Origin: Takakia lepidozioides
Taxonomy: Eukaryota; Streptophyta; Takakiopsida; Takakiales; Takakiaceae
Direction of reading: 5' to 3'
NCBI GenBank assembly: GCA_030704615.1
Contig: CM060732.1
Span: 66,941,053 to 67,005,052 of the forward strand
DNA length: 64,000 bases
Below are positions 50,289-62,001 of this stretch, in pieces. Within the stretch, counting starts at the first letter, position 1, and every line of letters begins with the position of its first letter. The notes under the pieces were generated by a model. The model made no database searches, had not been told where the DNA came from, and saw only the letters and a list, made by a program, of their open reading frames with translations. The position numbers were made by a program, and so were the translations under genes.

Positions 50289-50811
50289 GTCTACTTTGAA
50301 ATTGGTGGTGTTAGAAATACAGCTCGTCTTCTTGCTAGATTTTGTTGTGAATCTGAGGTTACTCAAGATTAGCAAGTGATGCAGCGATAGATCTGTTTAG
50401 TCAAACTCGGGGTACTCAGGGTAACTCCGGGTACTCGTCCCCAGTTTTTGGCACTTTACGGATAACTTTATTATGGAACATCCTATAGTACATCATGATG
50501 GTGCCAAGGCTTAATTAGACTCTTGGTAGTATGTCTTTGCTTGCATATATGTCCAAGTGTATGTTGTTCTTGTGCATCAACTCTATCTTTACCTTTTGCG
50601 TTCATTGCAACAGGGTCAATTGATTTTCCATGTAGATACTTTTCAGAAGTCACTTGGGAGACTGTGCATTCTCTTACATGAGTGTGGTGTAAACTCAGCC
50701 CGAGATTGAAGAGATACTAGAGAAATGGCAGGGGTCTGTTGATAAGAAAAACCCTTGGGCTCTTCAAGATGAAATGTGAGAATAACACACATGCATCATC
50801 TCTTTGAGACT
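50289..50811. other. Stretch without recognised gene
   Basis: Probably the 3' UTR of the PLAC8 gene followed by unremarkable sequence. Confidence 0.4.
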
Positions 50812-53125
50812 CTATGTTGTTGCATGACCAACCCTAGAATGCCACAATGCCTTCAAAAAACTCTCATTGGCACACTCTACTGTTGTTTTTGGCTCCACTT
50901 TCGGCCTCCTCATTTCCACTGGCTCGAACGGGTGCCTCCCTGGGGGGTTGAAGAATGCCTTCTTTGCTGAGCCAGTTCTCGTCGCTTTCACAATAACTGT
51001 GGCCGCAAGGGTTTTCTGTTGGGTCTCCCGGGGTGGGCTGGTTGCAAAGTCCTCATCTTCGCCCTCGTCTTCAGCATCTTCCTGCTCCTTCTGTTTCTGC
51101 TTCTTCGTTTTCTTTGGAGTCACAACTGGTGCTCCTTGCTGTCGGGTCCTCTTCTTCGATCCCTTTTGTTTGTCCTTTAAGGCGACATCCACCGTCTTTT
51201 GTGTCATCTCAGCTGCCTTTGTGGATTTTTCGAGAATTGCAGCCTCCTTCGCCTTTTCGAGTCCATCAGGGACACGTTTTTCCCTTCTCTTCTTCTTTGC
51301 TTCTTCGTACAGCTCTTCTCCGATTCGTCAACAAGTCCGCTTGACATGTCTAGGTACCAGGGGCAGGTAACGAGATGCTCGGCATGCCATTGTTTCTGAA
51401 CTCTGGTGTGTACACACAACTTCCACCCGGAGTCCTCCAAGCCATGAAGAACAAGGGATCTTGCTCCAAGGCCCCTGTCTTAACTAGGACGTATTTCATA
51501 TACCTGCTACACACACCACATGCGTCAGTACAGTTCTTGAAGTCTTTGCAGAGTGCACTCCGCAACAGAAAGTGCGAATGCGGTGCCGGATTTCCTAGGC
51601 ACACCTCATACCCTAGGTTTTGCATATAATGCTGGTAGCGGTTACCCATAGACAATGCGCATGGCAGCTTTCCCCGCCCCCTCCTGATGTGTGAACTCCA
51701 CGCTCTTTCTTGTTGTCTGCAGCTCCCTGGCGAAGAGGGAGTCTTTGTACACACATCTGAAATGTGTCACATACTCTTCCAATGTCTGTGTTCCATCCCA
51801 CTTTGTGTACAAGTTGAACGAATTTGTATGGAGGCCCACTTGCTCCTTCGCATTCGACATTACCTGCCTTTACGTTGATCCATTGTCACTGACCCGTTCA
51901 TAGAATTCATGCCAGTGATGGAAATGAAGGGAAGTACCTCGAATTACCTGGAACCACCAAGTCATGCGGTTGAGCCACACATCCACGGCAGGGTCGGAAA
52001 TTTCAAGTGGAAAAGACCACTGGTCTTATACTCTCAGATGCATTCCAGATTGACAGCCACCTTGTCAGCCATTTCCAATCCAATGTTAGGAACAGGAAGT
52101 ACAGTACTTATTGCCAAAAAAAAAATGTTTTGAGTCTAACCTCACCTTCTTTTTTGCATCCACACATGCCGTTGAGACGTGATGTAGTTTCTCCAACTGC
52201 ATGGTCGGGTTTATGGCCCGAGAATAATGTTTTGCAATCTCGGGGACGAAGTCCTTTCCAAGAGCCGGATCTGCAATGGCCACCAGCTTCACAAGCTTTG
52301 ACTTGTATTTGATTCTGGACTTCACCCCGGCTTCCTTCAAGTGGTTTGTCAATGCCTGCAATGTTTTGGGTTGCCCCTCAATTTCCATGAATAAGCGTTT
52401 GCATGGGCCAAATCCAGCTTGATGTTTGCCTACAAATAACCAAATGCATAAACATTACATTCGATACATGTGCACAAAAGATAGGAAATTGGGGAAGGCT
52501 CAGGTGAGGAAAATGGGAGCATGACTTACTTTGTATATCACCTCTACCATTCCATTCCGGACTGTGGTTCTCATTGGTCTCGTTGGTGATTGTTATATGC
52601 AGGATTGGAGGATCCGGGTCGAAATATGTAAGGCCTACACTTCCTGCCAGGAAGAATGTCCCGTTCTTTGCGAGGGCCGACTTCATGACGAGCCCGGTGA
52701 AGGACTACTCCCTTCCTAGTTATGCAGCTAAACTCGCAAATACAGCGATTAGACGATGTGAGAATCCCAGTAAAGTAGAGCAGATTTTGGAGAGGGCTAG
52801 GGAGGACAGAAGGATAAGGAAAGAGTTGGCAATAGCTGAGGCAGGTAGACGGGTGCGAAAGTTCATATGTGATTTAGCGGATGAGAGCGATGCAGACAGG
52901 GAGGACGACGAGCCAACGGAGGTGAGATGGTCGGTTCCGATACCATGTCCGGTCTGTTTTAGCCATAGCTTTTTGAATGAGCTCCGGATCTAGTAGATCG
53001 GCGAACTGTTGGGGGTCAGTTAGACCTATTTTCCTCACCCTGTGCCATATGGGTATGCACGTATGCATTTTCAGTGACCCTGCAAGGCCCACTCTCCAAT
53101 TCAGTCCACTGATGGGCACAAACAC
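50812..53125 (-). pseudogene. Diverged fragment of the ParB/methyltransferase-like family
   Basis: Four segments on the - strand align in order to the element gene's exons. Near 53060-52950, HRVRKIGLTDPQQFADLLDP matches FRIQRIGLMKLDDFRTVLPP (exon 3). At 52435-52140, IADPALGKDFVPEIAKHYSR and PTMQLEKLHHVS match VDPGLGPEFLQQIKTHYDK and PEMQQEKLHRLA (exon 4). At 51860-51642, TLEEYVTHFR to AAMRIVY matches SLEAYIRKWR to AMMRVVY (exon 5). At 51600-51400, SRYMKYVLVKTGALEQDP matches YTKYVLMEGNHLSGIPDY (exon 6), with an added Cys cluster. A Lys/Glu-rich linker follows (51207-50812). The ParB-like head and methylase-like end are not seen. Identity is clearly lower than between the two copies inside the element. 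Confidence 0.65.
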
Positions 53126-53235
53126 AATCGATTGAAAATGGAATGCTACACCGCATTTCGGGATTCAATGGGATGGGAATAAGAATCTTACGAGTTCAGG
53201 TCCACCATAAGTGGATGTTTATTAAATGATTATTT

Positions 53236-54500
53236 GTGGTATGTGCAGGCATCATGATGAAGAGGAAGACTTTGGGGAGCCCTCTAGAGAACTTGGACGC
53301 GAGGTTAGAAAAGTTGCAGGCGAGTGTTGCAGATCTGCAAGAGCAGGCGAAGGAGCAAGCTTTATTTAATAAGGTACACGAATCTACACTTTATATGTCT
53401 TTGTCTGTGTATAGCAATATCTGCCAGTGTGCTTGTGGGATTCTAAGATAGATATTTTTTGGGTGGCTTTTCTGCAGAAGCTCAGGCCCGTGATAAAACA
53501 ATTCGTGAAGCAACGGGCTTTGGCCCTGATCAACGAGTTAGCAAGTTTTATCTCCCAAATTTATGGAATCGGCCCTGAACTTAAATTCAAGAGAGGTTAC
53601 TCAACCATGAAACTGGAGGCGAAAAATGCTTTTGAAAGCGATTTTATCCTCTTCAAATCGGAGGTGAATGTCAGCGTGGGCTCTCCAAGTGATCTTTGTA
53701 CTCTGTTTAGCTGCATTTGCGACGAACGAAATGGTAATTTCTCTTCTAGAAACCCTAATATGCTTGCAACCTTATCAGAATAGAATGATTCTTAATCTAG
53801 TAATTGGTTCAGAGAGTAATGTGGTTAATATGAGAATTTGGCAGGTGACGTCCATTTCGAGGAGCCGGAGGAGGTTCTGCCCTCAATTGCGAAGTTCAAA
53901 GCAAAGAATAGCGACCTCCTTCACATTCTTGATGCAGATGTACAATTGGTGATGGATAATTTGCTGGAGTTTACTCAATATTTTGTGGGACAACATCGTC
54001 TCAAACGCTTGGCAGGACAGGTTATCGTGCGTCTGGCGATGACCTGTGGTGGCCAATCTTGGAGTACAACAGGTGTATTCAAACTAATACTTGTCTTCGT
54101 CAGTGGTGTGCATAATGATAGAAACTTTGGTTTGGACAATGACATGCCATTAATGTAACTTTTGTGTTTGTTTGTGTTTTTCAGGATTGAATAAGGTTCT
54201 GAGACAACGAATGGGTAGTATGCTCAAACTGAATCTGCACCCAGACATGGATTTGAAATCATTCGGGCAGGTTTGATCGACATTGTGAAGAACTCATTAT
54301 GTTATGGTCCCAGATGGAGTGGCACATCAAAAGACGAGGATGGAAGTGATCACTCTGCCATTCAGAGAGTTTTCGAGAAATGTGCAGAAATTGGACTATT
54401 TCTACCAAAGAATCCAAACAACGCACTGCAGTACTATGTGCTTGAACATAGTTGGGATTTCCTATTTAGAGTTCTACAAAGTGCTAGGATTTATTCAAGG
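53236..54500 (+). pseudogene. Family X, copy D (most complete)
   Basis: Exons by splice sites: about 53250-53374 (ENLDARLEKLQASVADLQEQ, a coiled coil); 53478-53733 (KLRPVIKQFVKQRALALINE to CICDERNG); 53847-54072 (GDVHFEEPEEVLPSIAKFKA to CGGQSWSTT); and 54184-54500 (GLNKVLRQRMGSMLKLNLHP to HSWDFLFRVLQSARIYS). Compared with copies A-C, one base is missing in the last exon near 54262 (KSF/RAGLIDIV), so the frame is broken. A + strand segment at 52688-52920 (SYAAKLANTAIRRCENPSKV) ending at a donor may be an earlier exon. Function unknown; the spliced, repeated nature suggests a gene carried by a DNA transposon. Confidence 0.6.
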
Positions 54501-56129
54501 TACCGTGTCTTATTTCCTGTTAACATATTTGTCAAGATATTTACGTATTAGCCATGGCTTTTGTATTGAGGGAGGAAGGGCATTGAGGATAGAATAGGGG
54601 CCAGTGTATGAATCAGCAATGAATAAATAAGTAAACTGTACGTGTAGATCATTGCCATGCAACTCTGGCTCATTGATTTGCACTAGTGTTCGCCCTGTTG
54701 ATGGCTGACTGGTGATGGAAATGGCAGGGACTAACTGAATTCTAGGCCTTGAAATTTGTCACAAGCACAGTTGCAGGTAGAGCTCCTGAACCTGGATAGT
54801 TGGGGCGATGTGCAGCCCCCAGCATAGCTTCCAAACTCCATCTGCTCAAGCAACCCTGCCAGCTCCACCTTCAAGTCAGGCTACCCAGGTATTAGGTGTC
54901 TTTCATGCAATATGAAAATGCTACAGGATGTCTCAAAAAACATTGAAGCCTGTGGGCATCTCCCTAGCTTTGAATCCATGCCAAGGCTTGCCGGCAAATA
55001 TATCTCTCGTTCTTTTAACATTTGATTCCCATAGCTTTCTTGCCTCGTCAAACCTACCATAGCAAGCATTTGTGGGAAGAGCTTCGGCAAAAGATCATGC
55101 TGAAGCTGTGAAGGGCAAAGGAGCTTGTGTGATATGAACCATAACAACCCATGGGAGAAACCTTTTTGCCAATACAGTGCCGTTGAAAGTTGCGACGCTA
55201 CAGCAAATGTTGTGAAGAAGAATCACAGTGCTATCGTCTAGTTGGGCTGAGTGTGATGGACTAACTTATTTCTGGCTGTTTGCTGCTGCAGAGAGTCAGT
55301 AGCTGCTATGAAAGAGGCACCCTCCAAACATTTTCCTACACTCATTGTCGTGTTATGTCTATGCTTCAATACACTCACTTGTCTTTGTCTTGGTGCTTAT
55401 ATGCTTGGGTTAGCTTTGAAGAGGACTTACTAGTGGTGTAGAACTGTTAGAGAGTCGCTTGGATTAGTTGGTTGCGAGTCGAATCCCACCCATATACAAG
55501 TACTTGCAAGCATATATGGCCTCATGAAGAGCACAGAGATCTTACTTTGTGTTGCAACATGGAGCTCTAAATCTCCCTCCATTTTTCACAATTCAGAGTG
55601 CCCAGAAACTACCCCCTGTGCTTTGACTGCCCACCAGCCTCATAGTTACCATCTGATTCACATGTTGCCGTTGTTTGATGATGCCATGGTTGCCGTTTGA
55701 AGCTGGTCATTGTATGGAGTTCTAGTGATTGTGTTACATACCTTTCCATAAGATCAGGAGAGAACAGATGTGGAATGTATTTGTCCACTTGTATCTTGCA
55801 ACTGACACTCTCCCCCTGCTGCTGCTCTCCTATAGATATGATGGCAAATTTGTCCCCCACATTACATGTTCATCCACTGGGGTGAATTAGGTGGGAATTG
55901 GGAGGACCCAAGGAGGAACCACTGGGTCCTTTACACTGGCCTTACACACATCTTAGAAACTGAGATCTTACAATACAGAAAGGTTCATTGTCTCATAGCT
56001 GAGGCCAACCCGAAGTCCTCAAGTCTATGATGCTGACATCTTTCGCCTGATAATGCACCAATCACAGCAGGTGAAAGTAAGGGTTCCTACCCTCCCCTAT
56101 TTTTTAACAGACATCCTTCATTATTTAAC
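54501..56129. other. Stretch without recognised gene
   Basis: No domain motifs or RNA genes are visible on either strand. Short - strand frames at 55147-54881 and 55860-55609 cannot be assigned. Confidence 0.4.
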
Positions 56130-56205
56130 AAGATACCTTGCCTTCCATGGTGGAGAGAATCATGTCATCAAAGTATAGTAGGCAAAGGATCAAATGACGG
56201 TCCTC
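56130..56205 (-). pseudogene. Short Ty1/copia-like reverse transcriptase remnant
   Basis: On the - strand the peptide HLILCLLYFDDMILS reads like the catalytic YVDD region of copia-type reverse transcriptases, with Phe for Val. The match is under 30 residues and ends at a stop, so it is at most a tiny remnant. Confidence 0.3.
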
Positions 56206-58297
56206 CTAATCAGCCTTGGGCAAACTCCAAGGCATTGCTATCAGGGTCCCTTGCAAACACAGCCGGCCATCCTGACGTGCTTGATGTTTTTGTGTTTTTG
56301 TGTTCATTGCTCCCATATTGCAGAGGCAATCTTGCCATCATGCTGGTTTGGATCTTGGTTCATGCTTTGGCAACTTTCTGCTCACAAAGTGCGTGCTCAT
56401 TGCTGGATCTAGGTACTCATTCTCTGAAAAGTTTCTCCAAGTTTTGCAAGCTTACATTTCCATCCAGTTGTTTTTCCTCCTCCTTGCGATTAAGAAGGCC
56501 AGATCTATTAGCCAAGAACTGAATGGGAACAAAGAAGGTGGGACGGTCCGCCAACAATCTCTGCATGGCAGGTCGACAGCTTTTACAGGAACTGTCAAAG
56601 GAGTTGCCAAACAGACCTGGATTGGCAGGAAGTTAGCTGTAAGAAAAAGCAGGTGAACATCTGTGCACGAGCCGGTTGATATACACGAGGATCAGCCTGG
56701 GGTTGAGGGGACCAGCTCACTGTCCTCTGCAGAAACCATTTCATCACCGGATGCAAGTGGAAGATTGTATATCATTTTGTCACGAACAACAAATCTGCAG
56801 GTATGCAGCAGTTCTTAATCCATGATAAAGCCCTTATACATGACTTATACGCCAACGAGGAAGATCAAACTGAAGATGAGGAGCGTGAAACCACCAGTGC
56901 ATACTACATTCATCACGACACGGTGAATAGGCATGTACTAAGACAGGTGGCAACACGAATTCAGGGCACCACAACGGCTAGACCACCATTCATCTGGAGG
57001 ACAGCATTAGTGAATTGGTTGCGCCATATTGCTGGAAGCGTGATGCAAGCATTCAAAGATTCGAGGCCAATTTCCACATGGCATTAGACTTTCTTCGACC
57101 AAATCGAAGTGATCTATCGTGTTATGATCATATATTGTAACGACGAGTTAAGTACTAGAGGGTAGGTCAAGTCTTTACCTTCTTACAACCGCTTTCTGAC
57201 CGCCTTGTGAATATCCAGCGGTCTGGCGTGCATCGCACTCGCCATTTGACTATGGAAGTCCGAGACCAACTACCTTGTCACAGATCTAAGCGTCCAAATG
57301 TTTGATCACTGAGGATTGCTCCCCCCTCCCTATTTGGCCCTCTGATACAAATGCTTGAATTCTATGTATGTTGTTAACCTGTGCTGTACAAAGCTTGCAG
57401 AGCCTAACCACCAGACTCTGTCCACAGTAGATTGATCAATAGCACAGAGTTTTTAGAATTGGCCCATGGTTAGCTGAATACATTCAGACATTGGCTATGC
57501 AGTCATCATGTTGGCCACAATGCCTGCTTGCTAGTGACAAGTGCCACAGAAAGTTTGCTGCAAAAACCATGTAATCTTACTACTTTGATCCTGACTCATG
57601 GCTCTGGTAATGAGCAAGAGATGCAGTTCCATTGCCACACTCTGGCATATCCCTTGCTTGGACTTGCCTCTGTCAAAGTCAGGGAAGTTCCTGAAGCCAA
57701 GTCGTTTGTTCTAGTGAAAGTGTGTAGTGACGTTAGCTTGGCCCAGGTTATGAGAACTTTAGGTGTCCTAATATGGTTTCAGCCCTTACTGTTGAAGAGA
57801 ACCATAGTGCCAGATTACAGGCTATCGCATATTATTGTTGTCATGTTCAATGCCCAGCAACAGTGTAACTAAGTGGTTTGCAAGGGGATCCAAAAAGGAT
57901 GTGGGCATCATGCTGGTGGAACAGTGTACTTGGGGCAATTTTAGCTATCAGACTTTGATAGCAAGAAACTAATTGTACCACCAGCACTAACTCATTTCAT
58001 GAATTTCCTGCAGATAGTAATGCTGTCATGGCTGGTGAGAGCTGGAAGGGAGAATCCAATCTAGATACACGTGCCTCAAGATACATCCTTTTTTAACTTT
58101 GCATTTGGGCCTCCGCCGCCTTTTTCAACATAAGCAAATTTTTTTTTTTTTTTTTTTGTGGATCCAACAAAAGATGAAATTTGTGGTTGATTGTTTCCAT
58201 TTTGAATAACATTCTGTTTGGTAGCTGACTGCTAAGATTACTTCCATTATCTGGGCACATATTTGTGAAACCAATCAAGTGTCTCTCTACTTGAACA
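56206..58297. other. Stretch without recognised gene; T19 run at its end
   Basis: A + strand frame at 56803-57087 (SAYYIHHDTVNRHVLRQVAT) has coding-like composition but no known motif and no clear splice partners. A run of 19 T lies at 58139-58157. Confidence 0.35.
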
Positions 58298-58960
58298 GTG
58301 AGACACTGCTGGGCACCATCAGTTACAAGCTCACAATGCACTTCATCATGGAAACGTGCCTCAAGATTTGTTGATGTCAAAGAAGATTCCGAGGGGGAGT
58401 GTGGGGAAGTGATCAAGGAGCCCAGTACCCAAGTATCTGTGGAAACTTGGAGACATATAGAGGTTCTCACCCAGTATTCAGTGGAAGAGCAAAACACTGC
58501 CATGTCTTTGCAAAACTCTCACCAGAACAAAGCACCAAGTCCAGATGTGGAAGCCTCTCTCCTATCACTCCCCAGCTCTTACATAATGTCTGTATCTTCA
58601 CACCAGCAACTGCCTCTCTGCCCCAATTTCTGCAATAAATCAACAGGTGTCACCCAAGGAGGGCTTGAAATACCAGGCCCATCCTTGATATCCTCTCTAC
58701 CTACAGTTTCTACTTGTGATCAAAGCCAACAAACACCTTCCAACCAAGACTTTCCTGTTGATTGGGCAGGCTCCTTCTCTGCAATTTCGTCCAAAAACTG
58801 GGAGGCTGATATTCCAGACTTCATGGCGGCCATCTCACAGAAAATTCTCACTCTCTCAGAAGTTGCACAACAGAAAACAAAAGAAGGTTCCAGTGGGTTA
58901 AACAAAGTTCTTAGGGAAGGGCATGGAGCATACAGGCCTCAGAGAGGGAGGGCTCCCTAG
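58298..58960 (+). CDS. Unrecognised Ser/Gln-rich open frame
   Basis: An open frame of about 220 codons, rich in Ser, Gln and Pro, containing NWEADIPDFMAAISQKILTL, which may form helices. I recognise no family. Its place among retroposon remnants suggests a gag/ORF1-like origin, but that is only position-based. No intron or neighbour supports an ordinary gene. Confidence 0.2.
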   Translation: MRHCWAPSVTSSQCTSSWKRASRFVDVKEDSEGECGEVIKEPSTQVSVETWRHIEVLTQYSVEEQNTAMSLQNSHQNKAPSPDVEASLLSLPSSYIMSVSSHQQLPLCPNFCNKSTGVTQGGLEIPGPSLISSLPTVSTCDQSQQTPSNQDFPVDWAGSFSAISSKNWEADIPDFMAAISQKILTLSEVAQQKTKEGSSGLNKVLREGHGAYRPQRGRAP

Positions 58961-60070
58961 AGGGTGTCTCCAGGCAAAGAGAAACCAGCTCACCCATCCA
59001 GGAACCATTCACTCCATTGAGGGAAGGAGCAGATGAGTGGGCACACTGGTGGAGAGGTGTTGGCAGGGTCAAGGAAGAGCTGTCTTTAGGGAACACTTAC
59101 AGGTAACATGTTCCAGGAAGCTACTTTTCCAATTTATAACTTTTAAGCGTGGGGACAGATCAGCACCAGTGTCAGGTACTGTCCCCTTTTGGCCTCCACA
59201 CCTCAGGGCCCTACTGATGGGCAGGGCTTCCCTGTTCCTCGGAATATAAATGTCATGACTTTAGGTGTGGTTCTGAACAGTATATAATATCAACTATTTT
59301 ATGCTAGTGATCCGAACTGTGATAGTCCTTTTGCATTAGTGCCTTCTCCTTGACCTTGGTTGCTCAAGCATGTATGCGTAGTGGAGTACCTTGACTGGTT
59401 TACCACTCCATTCCAAGTAGTGTTCAAGCCCTGCAAGTGCTATAGCCCCCCGCCATGTGTAGTTGGGCTGGGAAGAGGAGGAAGAGAGCAAGTGCACCAA
59501 TTGACTCTTTCCTACAAACATCTTCTGTAGGATCCATCTACTAGAAAAACTGAAACTCAGCTCAAGATTGTCATGGCACTGATGCACAGACAACAATATC
59601 ACATGTCAGGAAATTGAGTGTCAATTGAAGGACTGGCATTGACATTACTTGATTGAACTGTCAGCTACTGAACTGTGGAAAGGAGCCATGTGGTCACAGA
59701 GAGAATGTAATCATCAAACGCTGTTTCCTCTAGAAAGCCTTCGCACAAGCATCAATCTGCACCTCTGTGCCCAACAGTTAGACCACAACCCAGGGCTTTG
59801 AGCTTAGCTCTGAAGAATTTTGAAAGTTGGTGGACAGAGGTGCAGGGACTATGCTCTTGATGTACCTGAAGAGGGTTGCTCTCTGATGAGAATACACCTG
59901 ACATTGTATCCAAAAAAGAATATTTTCTGTAGATTGCCCGTTCATTGGCAAGAGGGGAGGTCTTGGAGCGTTTGGATAAAGGGTAGGAGAGCCTATTTCA
60001 AGGCCTGGACATTCTATCTTGACCTCTTCCCTCCGGAATTTTTCTATGCGCCACATTCGAATTGAATGTT

Positions 60071-60340
60071 TCACAGATCTCTTAGAATACACCTTATGAT
60101 CTCAGTCCAGACAAGAAAGTGGTCAGAAGTACCAATATCAAGCACTTTGGCACATTGAGGAAACAAATCCTTATCCACTATGATATAATCCACAATGAGC
60201 CATCCCCCAGTTTGGGTTTTTTCCCGAGTCCACTGCAAAGGGTCTTCTTTTGCTCTCCAACCAGTCAAGGGTCGAACGACTCTGAGTTTAATTTGCTCTG
60301 GGACTCTAACTGTCAATGTAGCATTCTTAGACATAGTCAC
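60071..60340 (-). pseudogene. LINE-type (APE) endonuclease remnant
   Basis: The - strand frame carries VDYIIVDKDLFPQC followed by TSDHFLVWTEI. The spacing IDYI...SDH is typical of the C-terminal half of the exonuclease-endonuclease-phosphatase domain of non-LTR retrotransposons. No reverse transcriptase follows on the - strand, so the copy is a fragment. Confidence 0.45.
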
Positions 60341-62001
60341 CTTTCATGCACCTCTATTACCAAGTCTCAAGGGAGAGGGAGAAGGAGAGAGAGTCTTTGC
60401 AACAAGAATGAGAAAGAGAGTTCAATTCTTATGGATCTCTTTGTGTTGCTTGCAGGCAAAGGAAGCAGCTCTGCTGGGGTCAGAATCCTCCCCATCACCA
60501 TCATCCTTCTGTGCATGCTGTTTCTCTACCATAGACATGGAGTGTTCCTGTGACTCCATCTCTTCGTCCATCTCTGAGCTCTCTCCAGTGGCAGATGCAG
60601 ACACTGTGTTACAATCATCACAAGAAGTGCAACCATCAAATCAGAAGGAGTTGTCTGCCTTTTCTGGTGAGAGCGCCCCTGCCCCGATTTCTTGGAGATT
60701 GAAGGGCTCAATGCGTGTCCGCTGGTGGGATGAGGTGAGAAGTTTTGACTAGCACAGCTGGTTAAATTCTCAAGTTTGCTGCTTTCTGGCACAACATCTG
60801 CTAATCACCTGAGAGGAGCTTTACTAAAGTTGGGGTGACGTTCTGAAGTCTCTTTGGCGTATGATGACAGGTGGATAATCAGGGAGACAAAGAAATGAGG
60901 CAGGTGCTGGGCAGGAGAACGATCTGCTTCCAGAGAACCCTTGTTTTAGTCCTCACCATCTGACTTCTGCCCCAACAAAATCCTGCCTTCGTGTGGTATG
61001 TTATCATGCACTATTAGTGGCAAGTGCTGTCCACTTCTTCCCGTCATTCTTCCATGGGTCTTGTTGACTTGCAATGGCATAGGTGGGGTACTTGTCCGAC
61101 AAAATCAGGTTGGCTGCTTCTATGGAGTGATTTCGTTAGCTATCGTCTTAGTGGGTAAAACTTAAGAGGGAAGAAGGGGGGCTAATAACCAACCCTGAAT
61201 CACTCACGGAAGCGCGTAATTCTTCTGTTGCTTGGCAAGGTGCAGAAGCGATGCAGTGTGCGATTACAAACTCAACAGCAACGAAGACCACTTGGGCGTG
61301 CTCAACGGGTCAACTTAGGCAAAGCTGTCCGTGTACCCCTAGGTCTGCAATGAAGAAGCCAAACTTCCAGTGACTCAGATAAGCCAAAGCTGAGGTGCAG
61401 GCTGATGTTGAACCATGACTTGCTTTAAAGATAATTAGGATGTTTTGCAGAGATCAACCTTCAAACTGCCTCCAGGGAAAGGTCAGGTGTGCACTCTTTA
61501 CAAACACTTGGATAACTTAAAGCGCAGAGCGCAGGATTCTTAAGATGGGGAGAAGTTTCAAATAAAAGTTGGTTGAAGTACACTGAATTTTAGAGAAAAA
61601 CGCGTGAAATGTGCTGTGGATGAAAGGGCCAGGTGTCAAAGCCATATTGAGGGCAGGAGGTAGTAGCTTTAGCTACCTGGATTCAAGGATGCTGTGCTGA
61701 GATTGTCCTTCCAGACTAGAACAAACACCACAATGGAAGTTTGCAGCCATTGACAACTACTTGTCCATACAGTTTTTTTTGTTTACAAGGTTAAAAACAA
61801 ACCACCACGCGAGTTCATGTAAATGTACATATACCTACAGAATGTTCTACAATGCTTGTAATATGTGAGCTACTGCGTGAACCAAGGTGGTCAAGTTCCC
61901 GTTTTAAGTTTGCACAGCCATGATGGCACATGGCCAGTGACACTCACCCTCTCCATTAGGAGCTCTTGATCAGTGCAGCTCTTAATAGGGTGAACACTAT
62001 G
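60341..62001. other. Stretch without recognised gene
   Basis: A - strand segment near 61120-61010 (EAANLILSDKYPTYAIASQQ) ends at a stop and may be part of the same decayed retroelement as 60071-60340. Nothing else is recognised. Confidence 0.35.
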
